DNA from: Desulfocapsa sp.
GTDB taxonomy: Bacteria; Desulfobacterota; Desulfobulbia; Desulfobulbales; Desulfocapsaceae
Reading direction: 5' to 3'
Assembly: GCA_022712895.1 (NCBI GenBank)
Contig: JAFLJS010000034.1
Coordinates: 1-39,397 of the forward strand
Length of the DNA: 39,397 nt
In this document: positions 28,673 through 37,227 of the stretch, in pieces
How positions within the stretch are numbered: position 1 is the first letter of the stretch
How the letters are laid out: every line of letters starts with the position of its first letter
Program-made: the position numbers and the translations under genes
Notes under the pieces: model-generated
The model's database searches: none
What the model saw: only the letters and a program-made list of their open reading frames with translations
Told to the model about the DNA's origin: nothing

Positions 28673-29728
28673 TTACTTTTTCACCTCTTTTTCTTTTTTT
28701 CCCTCTTTTACCTTTTCTTCCTCTTCGACCACATCAGCCAGGCCAAATCCCATACGGACTTTCTGGTCAATTTCTGTGGTCATCTCCGGGTGATCCTGTA
28801 AGAAACGTTTGGCATTTTCACGTCCCTGACCAATGCGTTCGTCCTGATAGGAATACCAGGAGCCGCTTTTATCCACTATCTCCTGCTCGACGGCCAGATC
28901 AAGGAGGTCGCCTTCTCTTGAAATTCCCTCACCGTAGACAATATCAAACTCAACAATTTTGAATGGTGGAGCAACCTTATTTTTCACAACCTTGACTTTT
29001 GTCCTGTTGCCGACAATTTCCTGACCATCTTTTAGGGCGCCAATTCTTCTGATATCGATGCGTAGGGTGGAGTAAAATTTCAGTGCATTACCACCTGTAG
29101 TGGTTTCAGGGTTGCCAAACATAACCCCAATTTTCATTCTGATCTGATTGATAAAAATTAGAACAGTATTACTTTTGCTTAAAACGCCGGTGAATTTCCG
29201 CATGGCTTGTGACATGAGTCGTGCCTGTAGTCCCATATGCGAATCACCAACGTTACCATCAATTTCAGCTTTTGGTGTGAGCGCTGCCACCGAGTCGATA
29301 ACAATGACATCTACGCCGTTGGAGCGGATAAGGATTTCGGCAATTTCCAGGGCTTGCTCACCATAATCCGGTTGGGAGACAAGGAGGTTGTCAGTGTCTA
29401 CACCAAGTCTTGAGGCATAGGAGGTATCCAATGCATGTTCCGCATCGATAAAAGCAGCAGTACCGCCCAGCTTCTGGGCTTCTGCCACAACGTGCAGAGC
29501 CAGAGTCGTTTTTCCGGAAGATTCAGGCCCATATATTTCCGCCACCCGGCCTTTGGGAAATCCGCCAACTCCAAGGGCAATGTCAAGGCTCAGGCAGCCT
29601 GACGAAATTACAGGTATCTTTTCGGATGCCTGGTTTCCCAGACGCATGATGGAACCGTTGCCGAATTGCCTCTGGATTTGAGTGATAGCGTTGTCAACGC
29701 TCCCTGCTTTGTCTTTTGCTGCTGCCAT
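28673..29728 (-). CDS. recA: Recombinase RecA
   Basis: ATP-dependent strand-exchange protein and LexA co-protease. 351 residues. Walker A is GPESSGKTT (67-75), Walker B is [10 protein letters not shown], and L1/L2 loop regions ([37 protein letters not shown]) are intact. The C-terminal tail is very charged ([17 protein letters not shown]), an unusual alternation of Glu and Lys rather than the purely acidic tail of E. coli RecA. The ribosome site AAAGGAG is good. It follows cinA by 12 bases, a common bacterial arrangement, and works with the RecBCD encoded in this window. Confidence 0.98.
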   Translation of the reverse strand: MAAAKDKAGSVDNAITQIQRQFGNGSIMRLGNQASEKIPVISSGCLSLDIALGVGGFPKGRVAEIYGPESSGKTTLALHVVAEAQKLGGTAAFIDAEHALDTSYASRLGVDTDNLLVSQPDYGEQALEIAEILIRSNGVDVIVIDSVAALTPKAEIDGNVGDSHMGLQARLMSQAMRKFTGVLSKSNTVLIFINQIRMKIGVMFGNPETTTGGNALKFYSTLRIDIRRIGALKDGQEIVGNRTKVKVVKNKVAPPFKIVEFDIVYGEGISREGDLLDLAVEQEIVDKSGSWYSYQDERIGQGRENAKRFLQDHPEMTTEIDQKVRMGFGLADVVEEEEKVKEGKKEKEVKK

Positions 29729-29740
29729 GGAAGGTCTCCT

Positions 29741-30979
29741 TTATTTTGTGAGTAGATAATTTCGTACAAGATTAAGTGCTGTTTGTGCTGTTTCGTGTTG
29801 AATTTCGTATCTGTTTCCAGAAAAAAGAAAGTGCTGAACGTCAGTTGTTCCGTCATATGCAAGACCTATAAAAACGGTTCCCACCGGCTTTTCCGTGGTA
29901 CCACCACCGGGGCCTGCAATGCCTGTTATAGAAATACTGATATCGGCCTTACTTTTACTGCGCATCCCCTGTGCCATGGTTTTGGCAACTTCAGGACTTA
30001 CAGCGCCGACTTGTTCGAGTAGCGTTGGTTCAACTCCAAGATACGTCTCTTTCATGGAATTTGCGTAAGAGGTAACGCCGCCTAAATAGTAGGATGAACT
30101 ACCAGCCACGGATGTCATCAAATGACTGATAAGCCCACCAGTACAGGATTCTGCAACAGAAAAAGTTTTTTGCTGTTTTGTAAGTAATTTTCCAAGTACA
30201 GATGCCATGGTTTCCTGGTCACGTCCGTAGATAAACGCTCCCAGATGATTCTCAATAAGCAGAAAAGCCTTCTCCGCTAGTGTTAGTGTCGTTTTCTGGT
30301 CGTCACCACGAATGATGACACTGAGATGGACATCGGGGAAAACGGGATAGTACCCGATTGTGACATCCTCTCCAAGGTCGATTTGTTCGATTTGCAGGTT
30401 GATTTCCTGCTCGGTTTTTCCGAATATTTTGTAAATTCGTTGATAGTTTGTCTGTTGACGTCCCTGGTACCACGTGGCGAGCCGGGGAAGAACCTGTTCT
30501 ACCAGTAATGTTCGCATCTGGTGTGGAATGCCTGGCAGGAAAAAAATGGGTTTGTCTCTGTGGATCAGCTGAAATCCGGCCATTTTCGATCCAGGGTTCA
30601 ATGTTTCAGCGCCTTCTGGCAGCCATGCTAGTTTGTCCAGAGAACCGACCGGCTGATCACTGTTTTCTTCAAGGTGTTTTCTGATAAGAGATAATAGCTC
30701 AAGGTTGGGCATGGTGGGGCGATTTAAGGCCTCAGATACTGCCTCGGTGGTAAGGTCATCATCTGTGGGGCCAAGGCCTCCAGTGACCAGTACAAAATCC
30801 ACCCGTTTGAGTGCTCGTTTTAATGCTTCGCCAATAAGTGTTGGGGTGTCGCCAATGGTGTGCATGGCATAGATGTCAAAGCCCGCCTCGAAAAGATGGT
30901 GCGCGGCAAACCCACTGGTGGTATTGGTTATCCTGCCCGATGTGAGCTCATTTCCTATGGCTATGATTTCTCCAAGCAT
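29741..30979 (-). CDS. cinA: CinA family nicotinamide-nucleotide amidohydrolase
   Basis: 412 residues. The N-terminal MoCF/COG1058 domain (MLGEIIAIGNELTSGRITNT, VTGGLGPTDDDLTTEAV) has ADP-ribose pyrophosphatase-type activity in relatives. The C-terminal PncC domain (FSVAESCTGGLISHLMTSVAGSS, GVTSYANSMKETYLGV, SITGIAGPGGGTTEKPVGTV) deamidates NMN in pyridine nucleotide recycling. The frame extends upstream to 31075 but would overlap mtaB and add a sequence unlike the family, so the ATG four bases after the mtaB stop is used. No strong ribosome site is seen, which fits coupling to mtaB. Confidence 0.95.
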   Translation of the reverse strand: MLGEIIAIGNELTSGRITNTTSGFAAHHLFEAGFDIYAMHTIGDTPTLIGEALKRALKRVDFVLVTGGLGPTDDDLTTEAVSEALNRPTMPNLELLSLIRKHLEENSDQPVGSLDKLAWLPEGAETLNPGSKMAGFQLIHRDKPIFFLPGIPHQMRTLLVEQVLPRLATWYQGRQQTNYQRIYKIFGKTEQEINLQIEQIDLGEDVTIGYYPVFPDVHLSVIIRGDDQKTTLTLAEKAFLLIENHLGAFIYGRDQETMASVLGKLLTKQQKTFSVAESCTGGLISHLMTSVAGSSSYYLGGVTSYANSMKETYLGVEPTLLEQVGAVSPEVAKTMAQGMRSKSKADISISITGIAGPGGGTTEKPVGTVFIGLAYDGTTDVQHFLFSGNRYEIQHETAQTALNLVRNYLLTK

Positions 30980-30983
30980 TGTT

Positions 30984-32291
30984 CTATTGCACCAGTTCGC
31001 CCAAAACGGTAGCATTTTGGATCTTCTTGAGTTTGATGGAGACGATCTGGCCCATAAGCGTGTCGTCGCCTTCAAAAACGACGGCGATATAGTTGTCGCT
31101 GAAGCCGCTCAGCAGATTTTCGCGATTGCGTTTCTTTTCAACAAGGACAGGGCGTTCTGTCTGTAAATGCCGTGTGTAAAACTCGAGTTGTTTCTTTTTT
31201 GCAAGCTCACGCAGGATGGCAACACGGTTTGCGCTTACATCTTTTGGTATCTGGTTCGGAAAAGAGGCGGCTAAGGTGCCTGGTCGTTTGGAATAGGGGA
31301 AGACATGGAAATAGGTGGCATCGATCTCTTCGAGAAGGAGTTTTGAGTTGTTGAACTCTTCTTCGCCTTCCCCTGGGAAACCAGTGAGAATATCGATGCC
31401 AATCGCTGCATCGGGAAAGGTAGCCATGCATTTTTTGAGGATTGTGCGAAATGTTTCCCTGTCGTATCCGCGTCGCATGCGGCTAAGAATGGTGTCATCC
31501 CCGCTTTGCAATGGAATATGGAAATGAGGCATGAAGTTTTGGCAGTGAGTCATAGCGGCCAGCAGTTTGTCGGTTATTTCCTGCGGCTCAATGGAGCTTA
31601 ACCTGAAGCGAATGGCGGGGTGGGCTTCACAGAGGGTGACCATCAGATCAGTGATGTCCATCTGTTTTTTCAGGTCTTTTCCGTACATCCCCACATGAAT
31701 TCCGGTTATTACCATCTCTTTATGTCCTGCATCGACAAAACGTTGAGCTTGGTCAAGGATGTCAGCCAATTCGAGGCTGCGACTGGGCCCGCGGGTGTAG
31801 GGGACAATGCAGTAGGTGCAAAAATTATTACATCCATCCTGCACCCGTAAATAGGCACGGGTGCGGTTGCCAAAACGTTTCATCGGCAGTTTGCTGACGG
31901 TGTCCTTTTTCAGGATCTTGCCCATGAGCATGGTGAGATCACACGGTGTTTCTCTGAGTGCGGCTTCCACCAGCAGATGTTTATTGCCATTGCCCACGAT
32001 ACAGACTGGAGATTCTACAATTTCTGCAAGTTCGTTGGCGGCCATCTGGGCGTAACAGCCAGTAATAACAACTTTTGCATTTGGATGGCGGCGCATAAGG
32101 CGGCGAACTGTTTTTCTGGATTCGGCTCCTGCATTGGCGGTAACAGCGCAGGTGTTGATCACTATAATATCCGCGTCCTCTCCGGTCTTTGCCGTTTCAC
32201 ATCCCGATTCTTCAAAGGCACAAAGAAACGCAGCAGATTCATACTGGTTGACTTTGCATCCTAAAGTACTGATGATGATTTTTTTGTTCAA
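30984..32291 (-). CDS. mtaB: tRNA t6A37 methylthiotransferase MtaB
   Basis: Radical-SAM enzyme that methylthiolates threonylcarbamoyladenosine 37 of tRNA to ms2t6A. 435 residues. The N-terminal UPF0004 cluster ligands are Cys12, Cys48 and Cys79 (STLGCKVNQYES, VINTCAVT, ITGCYAQ). The radical-SAM CxxxCxxC is Cys154, Cys158 and Cys161 (GCNNFCTYCIVPYTRG), and the C-terminal TRAM segment ends the protein. The absence of MiaB-type features and the N-terminal TLGCKVNQYES favour MtaB. It starts at TTG, whose bases overlap the mnmA TGA (TTGA), implying reinitiation from the upstream gene. Confidence 0.93.
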   Translation of the reverse strand: MNKKIIISTLGCKVNQYESAAFLCAFEESGCETAKTGEDADIIVINTCAVTANAGAESRKTVRRLMRRHPNAKVVITGCYAQMAANELAEIVESPVCIVGNGNKHLLVEAALRETPCDLTMLMGKILKKDTVSKLPMKRFGNRTRAYLRVQDGCNNFCTYCIVPYTRGPSRSLELADILDQAQRFVDAGHKEMVITGIHVGMYGKDLKKQMDITDLMVTLCEAHPAIRFRLSSIEPQEITDKLLAAMTHCQNFMPHFHIPLQSGDDTILSRMRRGYDRETFRTILKKCMATFPDAAIGIDILTGFPGEGEEEFNNSKLLLEEIDATYFHVFPYSKRPGTLAASFPNQIPKDVSANRVAILRELAKKKQLEFYTRHLQTERPVLVEKKRNRENLLSGFSDNYIAVVFEGDDTLMGQIVSIKLKKIQNATVLGELVQ

Positions 32292-33322
32292 ATGATTTCA
32301 CCGCTACCAAGGATCAGATCCTGGTCGTATATGACTGCAAACTGTCCTCGGGTGACAGCTCTCTGTTGATCTTTGAAGGTTATCCGACAACGCTTTTCAG
32401 GAAGCAATTCGATGCTTGCTTCTCCTCCCTGATGTCCGTAACGGATACGAACCCGGTAGCTTTTGTCGACGGTTGGTCTTTTGTCGCAGTTCCACATGAG
32501 ATCTTTGATTTCGATCTTTCTCTGGAAGAGTTCATCATTGCCGCCAACAATAATACGATTTTGGTCTGCGTCAATTTGAACAACATACAAGGGGCTGGCT
32601 GCAGAAATTCCCAGTCCTTTACGCTGGCCAATGGTGTAATTACAGATGCCATTGTGTTGGCCAAGGATTTCACCTGCTGTGTTAACGATGTCTCCGGTCG
32701 CTGAAGAGTCTCCGCTCTCTTTTTGCAGGAAATCGCCGATGGATTCTGTTCCTAAGAAGCAGATATCCTGACTTTCCTGGCCTTTGAAATCTGTAAAGCC
32801 ATGTGTTTCTACAAAGTCATACACGTCATCTTTTTGCATAGTTCCCAGAGGGAATAAAACCCGAGCCAGTTGCTTTTGTGAGAGTCTGGCCAGAAAGTAG
32901 GATTGGTCTTTGCGTGCGTCTTCTCCCTGTTGCAGGTATAGACAATCTTCTTTTTCTACGATATTTGCATAATGGCCGGTGGCGATTTTTTCCATTCCCT
33001 GCTCAATGACTGCATCCATAAATAGACCGAATTTTATTTCAGGGTTGCAGATCATACACGGGTTTGGTGTGCTGCCGTTGTGATACGACGTGGAAAAATA
33101 GTGAAGCACTTTTTCCTGGAATTGGCTCCGAAGGTCAATGACCTGGAGTGGAATGTTGCATCTGTCAGCAATGTTTTGTACTCGTTGCAACTGCTCGGCA
33201 AAATCCGGTTGTACCAGTTGCATAAAGAAACCGCGAACCTGGTATTGTTCACGCAAAAGTAATGCACAGGCAGTGGAGTCCACGCCTCCGCTCATTGCTA
33301 TGCCTATTTTCTGTGTCGCCAT
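32288..33322 (-). CDS. mnmA: tRNA-specific 2-thiouridylase MnmA
   Basis: Installs the 2-thio group on wobble U34 of Lys, Glu and Gln tRNAs. 344 residues. The PP-loop is SGGVDS (11-16). The catalytic cysteines are Cys89 (NPCMICN) and Cys188 (DICFLG), and the central motifs GHYANIV and KDQSYFLA are present. The C-terminal beta-barrel is present (SYRVRIRYGHQGGEAS, CRITFKDQQRAVTRGQFAVIY). It is the first gene of the minus-strand run mnmA-mtaB-cinA-recA, where two tRNA-modification genes are linked to recA. The ribosome site is poor (AAAAAGAG directly before the ATG). Confidence 0.96.
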   Translation of the reverse strand: MATQKIGIAMSGGVDSTACALLLREQYQVRGFFMQLVQPDFAEQLQRVQNIADRCNIPLQVIDLRSQFQEKVLHYFSTSYHNGSTPNPCMICNPEIKFGLFMDAVIEQGMEKIATGHYANIVEKEDCLYLQQGEDARKDQSYFLARLSQKQLARVLFPLGTMQKDDVYDFVETHGFTDFKGQESQDICFLGTESIGDFLQKESGDSSATGDIVNTAGEILGQHNGICNYTIGQRKGLGISAASPLYVVQIDADQNRIIVGGNDELFQRKIEIKDLMWNCDKRPTVDKSYRVRIRYGHQGGEASIELLPEKRCRITFKDQQRAVTRGQFAVIYDQDLILGSGEII

Positions 33323-33453
33323 CTCTTTTTTAATCTTTGACTCGGCTTAGGAATGTCCTTACATAACCTGAACAGTTTCTTAGCAAGTTCATTATTAATT
33401 TGTTGAGTATCTCTTTTTGCTCAAAAGTATTATATTTTGTGGAAAATAAGTTG

Positions 33454-33486
33454 TTGAAAGGAAAATATATGCAGGCATATATTTTC
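33454..33486 (+). promoter_or_regulatory. Promoter with overlapping 12-bp palindrome upstream of trhP
   Basis: TTGAAA (33454-33459), an 18-base spacer and TATATT (33478-33483) fit a sigma-70 promoter. A perfect palindrome, GAAAATATATGC-AG-GCATATATTTTC (33461-33486), covers the spacer and the -10 box, the usual place for a repressor operator. Transcription would start near 33490, leaving a 26-base leader before the gene. If transcribed instead, the palindrome would form a strong hairpin. Confidence 0.55.
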
Positions 33487-33515
33487 AGTCAGATACCAAA
33501 AAAGAATAGTCCAAA

Positions 33516-34793
33516 ATGAATAAAAAAGAAAGTAACAAAGTCCTTGTTCCAACCATCCCTGAACTCCTCGCTCCAGCCGGAAATTTCGAGAAAATGGTTA
33601 CAGCAATCCACTATGGTGCAGATGCCGTTTATATGGGGGGCAAACAGTACAGTCTGCGGGCCAAGGCTGGCAACTTCAGCGATGAGGCCATGGCGGAAGC
33701 TGTGGCATATGCCCATGACCACGAGGTAAAGATTTATGTAACCATTAATATTCTTGCTCATAATCGAGATTTTGATGGTCTTGATCAGTATCTGCTCAGT
33801 CTGCGTGATGCGGGTGTCGATGCTCTTATTATTTCCGATCCCGGTATTTTCATGCGTGCACGAAAAACAGTTCCTGAAATTCCGGTTCACCTCTCCACCC
33901 AGGCGAATGTGACCAATGCCCAAGCGGCAACTTTCTGGTTTGAACAGGGTGTAAGTCGCCTGAATCTGGCGCGGGAACTCTCTTTGCAAGAGTTTGAAGA
34001 AGTGAGGCAAACCGTCAGTGGTGAGCTTGAAATATTTGTTCACGGAGCAATCTGTATCTCATATTCCGGCAGGTGCATGCTCTCTAATTACATGACAGGC
34101 AGAGACGCGAACCAGGGGGCATGTGCCCATCCTTGCCGCTATAAATACAAACTGGTTGAGGAGAAACGTCCAGGCGAATATTTCCCTGTGGAAGAAGACG
34201 ATCGTGGTACCTATATCTTCAATTCAAAGGATCTGTGTCTCTTGCAGGGCTTGCCTGAACTGGTGGCAAGTGGTGCGGACTCATTGAAGATTGAAGGGCG
34301 CATGAAATCTATCTTTTATGTGGGTGGGGTCACCCGTATTTATCGTGCTGCCCTTGATTTTTTAAAAGAACTTCCCGAAGAGGCTTGGGGCAATCCGGCG
34401 GAAATCAAACTACCTGAAATTCTTGTCACCGAAATTGCCAAAACCGGAACCCGGGGAGGCACTGAGAATTTTTTCAAACAGGTGCCCGGTGGTTCGGAAA
34501 TGATTTACACCACAACCCGTGTGGCTATGGAAGTGGAACCCGTGGCAGTAATACGAAAAGAAGGGGCGGCTCCTCTTGTTGAAGCCAGAAACGTATTGGA
34601 AACAGGGGATGTCATAGAGTATATGCTGCCTGCAATGGGTTGCATACCACTTCTTGTGCAACGTATGGAAACAGAAACGGGGGAAGAGACAGTGCGGGCA
34701 AATCCCGGGAACCGAGTTGTGTTGTACACAAATCCCCCTCTGGAACAGGGAAAACTAAACGGGATTCTACGTAGAAATAAAAAGAAATCTTAA
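33516..34793 (+). CDS. trhP: U32-family tRNA hydroxylation protein TrhP-like (YegQ)
   Basis: 425 residues, closest by recall to E. coli YegQ/TrhP, which supports prephenate-dependent 5-hydroxylation of tRNA wobble U34. It has PELLAPAGNFEKMVTAIHYGADAVYMGG, ISDPGIFMRARKTVPEIPVHLSTQANVTN and the U32 signature EIFVHGAICISYSGRCMLSNY. The cysteines Cys180, Cys187, Cys203 and Cys207 are candidate iron-sulfur ligands. DRGTYIFNSKDLCLLQ and ADSLKIEGRMKS complete the core. Older annotation would be U32 peptidase, but protease activity is doubtful for this subgroup. The ribosome site is weak. It lies next to mnmA (divergent), which also modifies U34. Confidence 0.85.
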   Translation: MNKKESNKVLVPTIPELLAPAGNFEKMVTAIHYGADAVYMGGKQYSLRAKAGNFSDEAMAEAVAYAHDHEVKIYVTINILAHNRDFDGLDQYLLSLRDAGVDALIISDPGIFMRARKTVPEIPVHLSTQANVTNAQAATFWFEQGVSRLNLARELSLQEFEEVRQTVSGELEIFVHGAICISYSGRCMLSNYMTGRDANQGACAHPCRYKYKLVEEKRPGEYFPVEEDDRGTYIFNSKDLCLLQGLPELVASGADSLKIEGRMKSIFYVGGVTRIYRAALDFLKELPEEAWGNPAEIKLPEILVTEIAKTGTRGGTENFFKQVPGGSEMIYTTTRVAMEVEPVAVIRKEGAAPLVEARNVLETGDVIEYMLPAMGCIPLLVQRMETETGEETVRANPGNRVVLYTNPPLEQGKLNGILRRNKKKS

Positions 34794-34827
34794 CGTTCGA
34801 TAGCGTTAGCTTTGTGAAAACAAAACT

Positions 34828-34959
34828 GATTAGATGGATTCGAAAAAAGCCTCATATGCGAGGCGCACATTTTTTATTTAATTTCGGCGTACTAAGGTAC
34901 GTCGTAATCAAATAAAAAATGTAGCAACGAAGCAGATGAAGATTTTTTTCGGATTAATC
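34828..34959. repeat. Long (~130 bp) imperfect palindrome between convergent genes
   Basis: Apex loop TAAG (34893-34896). The inner arms 34867-34892 and 34897-34922 pair over about 26 positions with about two mismatches and one G-T pair; each carries CGGCGTAC/GTACGTCG near the tip and ACATTTTTTATTT/AAATAAAAAATGT at the base. The outer arms continue, with GGATTCGAAAAAA on the left and TTTTTTCGGATTAATC on the right. The left arm also holds its own small hairpin, GCCTC-ATATGC-GAGGC. It fills the whole space between two convergent genes, so a bidirectional terminator is the simplest role; a palindromic mobile repeat is the alternative. Confidence 0.8.
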
Positions 34960-35395
34960 AACGTTTGATGGGGCCTTGTCGTTCACTCTCAGGTACTGGA
35001 ATCATACATCCTCGAACAAGTTTCGGGTCGTAAGCCGGAATAGCAAGGCTCCTGATATGGGCAATGACGTCAATAATTTGCTCATCGGAAAGAATATGCT
35101 GCCATTGAGGCATGATATGGGAGAAGTTCATGGCTTTCCCCCCGAATTTGATCACCCGAAAGAATCGCATGGAGGGGATCATATTCATATAATCACCATT
35201 GGCATGCACGCGTGGGCGAGGATCTAACTGCTCATTTTTGGCACGGTCGCCATCTCCCTGGCCTTCTGAACCGTGGCAGGAGATACAGTACTGGTTGTAG
35301 ATTCTACGGCCCTTCTTTGGGTCTGCAGCGTCTGCCTGAGAGACTAGTACTGCCTGCAAAGCTATACATGTGAGAACAAGTAGTATCTTTTTCAT
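34958..35395 (-). CDS. Monohaem class I cytochrome c, periplasmic
   Basis: 145 residues from the ATG preceded by GGGGAA (a longer frame to 35443 is rejected because it puts a charged stretch before the signal peptide). The signal peptide is MKKILLVLTCIALQAVLVSQ, cleaved probably after ADA. Haem attachment is CISCHGSEGQGDG, and the likely distal Met is in FSHIMPQW. LSDEQIIDVIAHIRSLA is the C-terminal helix. It is a small electron carrier; the unusual C-terminal tail (YDPKLVRGCMIPVPESERQG) adds one more Cys. It depends on a cytochrome c maturation system such as the one CcsA may belong to. Confidence 0.92.
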   Translation of the reverse strand: MKKILLVLTCIALQAVLVSQADAADPKKGRRIYNQYCISCHGSEGQGDGDRAKNEQLDPRPRVHANGDYMNMIPSMRFFRVIKFGGKAMNFSHIMPQWQHILSDEQIIDVIAHIRSLAIPAYDPKLVRGCMIPVPESERQGPIKR

Positions 35396-35527
35396 ATGTT
35401 TTCCCCGTAGGAATGCTATCTTGAGTAAATTACCTGCAAACATTGTGAGAATAGACTACCACATGGTAAGATAAAACATCAAGTAATCTGTCGTATCTAT
35501 GGCGTGAATGAATTACAGGAGATGTGA

Positions 35528-36091
35528 ATGGACAGAGTCATGCAGCTGTTTCTCTATTTTACCGGAAAACCATATTCTTTTGCTTATAAAGTGTTTTCGC
35601 TGATTCCCGGAACCATTGTCTTCTTGGGAATTACCCCCTTCGTTCTTTTTCATGTTTCCCGTTATCTGAGTTCTTTCATCCCTTTCAGCTTTCCCGCATC
35701 GTATGAGCATATGGTGGCTACTGTTGCGCTCTTTTTGGCTATTTTTCTGATGAACTGTTCCATGCTGATTCTGTGGGTCGATGGCAAGGGAACTCCAGCT
35801 CCGATCACTCCAACACAAAAACTCGTGACGACCGGCCCATACAGATACTGTCGTAATCCCATTGAAATTGGTACCGGTGGTTATTTTTTGTTTATTGGTA
35901 TCTGGTTTGATGGGCTGCTGACGGGATTGCTTTGTCAGCTATTTGGTATGATTCTTGGGTATGGTTACATAAAACTGATTGAGGAACGAGAATTGTCGCT
36001 CCGTTTTGGCGAGCCCTACAAGGAGTATCTGGCCAGCACGCCTCTTTTTGTACCTTCCCTGTTTGGAAAAGGACGGGCAAAACATGACTGA
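35528..36091 (+). CDS. Isoprenylcysteine carboxyl methyltransferase-family membrane protein
   Basis: 187 residues with four or five membrane segments. The C-terminal half carries the ICMT/PEMT SAM-binding signature: TTGPYRYCRNPIEIGTGGYFLFIG, then IEERELSLRFGEPYKEYLASTPLFVPSL, where the R-x-x-x-NP and E-E-R-E-L-x-x-x-F-G-x-x-Y-x-x-Y motifs are complete. Bacterial members methylate lipids or unknown small substrates; protein prenylcysteine is unlikely. AGGAG lies six bases before the ATG. Its 3' end overlaps the next gene by 8 bases, so the two are probably coupled and may act on the same pathway. Confidence 0.88.
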   Translation: MDRVMQLFLYFTGKPYSFAYKVFSLIPGTIVFLGITPFVLFHVSRYLSSFIPFSFPASYEHMVATVALFLAIFLMNCSMLILWVDGKGTPAPITPTQKLVTTGPYRYCRNPIEIGTGGYFLFIGIWFDGLLTGLLCQLFGMILGYGYIKLIEERELSLRFGEPYKEYLASTPLFVPSLFGKGRAKHD

Positions 36092-37118
36092 GGCCAGCAA
36101 AGAGAGAGTGCTTGTTGTGGGAGCGACAGGGTTTCTGGGGCCAGCTTTGGTTGAGGAACTGTGTTTTGCCGGTTTTCATGTCGTTTGTGGAGTGAGAAAT
36201 CTTGAGAAAGCAGCCAGAGAATTGGGTTTTCAAGATGTTGAACTGCTGAAAGTTAATTTGAATACGGATCTTGATCCGGAGCTCTGGTATTCCCGGTTAC
36301 AGGAATTCAAGATTGATCGTATTGTTAATAATGTTGGTATCGCAACATCGTTTGGTGGACAATCCCTTGAAAACGTAAATGTTCATGCTCCAATTGCTCT
36401 TTTTGAGGCCATGCAGCGTTTTGTGGCGGAAAAGCGGAATACCACAAAACATTCTGATAAAACAGAAGTGATCCAGATCTCAACCACTGGAGTGGATTGG
36501 GATGATTGTAGTTCTTTTTCCTATCCAAGCAGTAAGCTGCAAATGGATAACTTCCTGTCTGGTATGACAGGGTTAAGCCATATAATTATCCGCCCCAACG
36601 TGATTTATGAGCCGGAAAGGGGACATCTCCTGCTAGAGCGGATAGCCAGAATGCCAGTGAACTTTTATGTAGGTCATGCACAGATTCAACCGATTCATTG
36701 TCGGGAAATAGCCATCGGTGTTGCTCGTCTACTTCAGAAACCCTCAACTATTCAATCAAGTATCTTGCGGGCCGTGGGCCCCGTTCCCATGACCTGGGAA
36801 GAGGTCTTCGATGTTTCTGCCAAGGCTCTCGGCAAGGACTATTCTTGGGCGTGTCGGGTTCCATTGCGAATGGCTCAAGGGGTAACCATGCTTATCCAGA
36901 TGCTTCCTGCAAAAGTCCTGCAACGACTGGGGATATTGTCGAAAATGGATCCGGAAACTATTGTTATGATGACCAAAGGCAGTACCGGTGACAATGCGGA
37001 ATGGCTACAGGCAACAGACATGAAAGCGATCAGGCTTGATGCTTGCTATCAGGCCTATGCTGATGGTTCTGATGTATATGCCGGATTCATAAAAGCTGTC
37101 CGTGATTCGTCCTGTTGA
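36084..37118 (+). CDS. NAD(P)-dependent epimerase / atypical SDR
   Basis: 344 residues. The N-terminal Rossmann motif is VLVVGATGFLGPALVEEL (G-x-x-G-x-x-G), followed by NNVGIATSFGG and a Y-x-x-x-K pair in SFSYPSSKLQMDNFL, with the preceding ISTTGVDW strand in place of the usual active-site Ser/Thr. The middle resembles NmrA/complex-I-NDUFA9-like atypical SDRs (IIRPNVIYEPERGHLLLERIA, QPIHCREIAIGVARLL). The substrate is unknown. The start used is the ATG overlapping the methyltransferase stop; the frame runs back to 35979 but only inside the upstream gene. Co-translation with a membrane methyltransferase hints at lipid or quinone-like substrates, which is inference only. Confidence 0.83.
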   Translation: MTEASKERVLVVGATGFLGPALVEELCFAGFHVVCGVRNLEKAARELGFQDVELLKVNLNTDLDPELWYSRLQEFKIDRIVNNVGIATSFGGQSLENVNVHAPIALFEAMQRFVAEKRNTTKHSDKTEVIQISTTGVDWDDCSSFSYPSSKLQMDNFLSGMTGLSHIIIRPNVIYEPERGHLLLERIARMPVNFYVGHAQIQPIHCREIAIGVARLLQKPSTIQSSILRAVGPVPMTWEEVFDVSAKALGKDYSWACRVPLRMAQGVTMLIQMLPAKVLQRLGILSKMDPETIVMMTKGSTGDNAEWLQATDMKAIRLDACYQAYADGSDVYAGFIKAVRDSSC

Positions 37119-37148
37119 TGGTGTAGTATTTGAACGTTACATCCGATA

Positions 37149-37188
37149 TGCATTTAAAAAACATCATCAATGTTGTTTTATATATGCA
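37149..37188. terminator. AT-rich hairpin between the SDR and CsgG-like genes
   Basis: TGCAT at the left and ATGCA at the right enclose a near-perfect stem, AAAAAACAT-catca-ATGTTGTTTT, with a short loop and a T-rich right arm. It is placed 30 bases after the SDR stop and 40 bases before the next start, so it most likely ends the methyltransferase-SDR transcript. Confidence 0.5.
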
Positions 37189-37227
37189 AACCGTACGTTA
37201 AGAGAACTATTTTAGTAGGAGATGCAC

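Noticed and set aside
30980-31075. Longer cinA start inside mtaB
   Set aside because: It adds a Ser/Arg-rich stretch not found in CinA; the family start MLGEIIAIGNE matches the 30979 ATG.
35979-36083. Longer start for the SDR gene inside the methyltransferase gene
   Set aside because: The added residues are out-of-frame translation of the upstream gene; the Rossmann motif sits correctly after the 36084 ATG.
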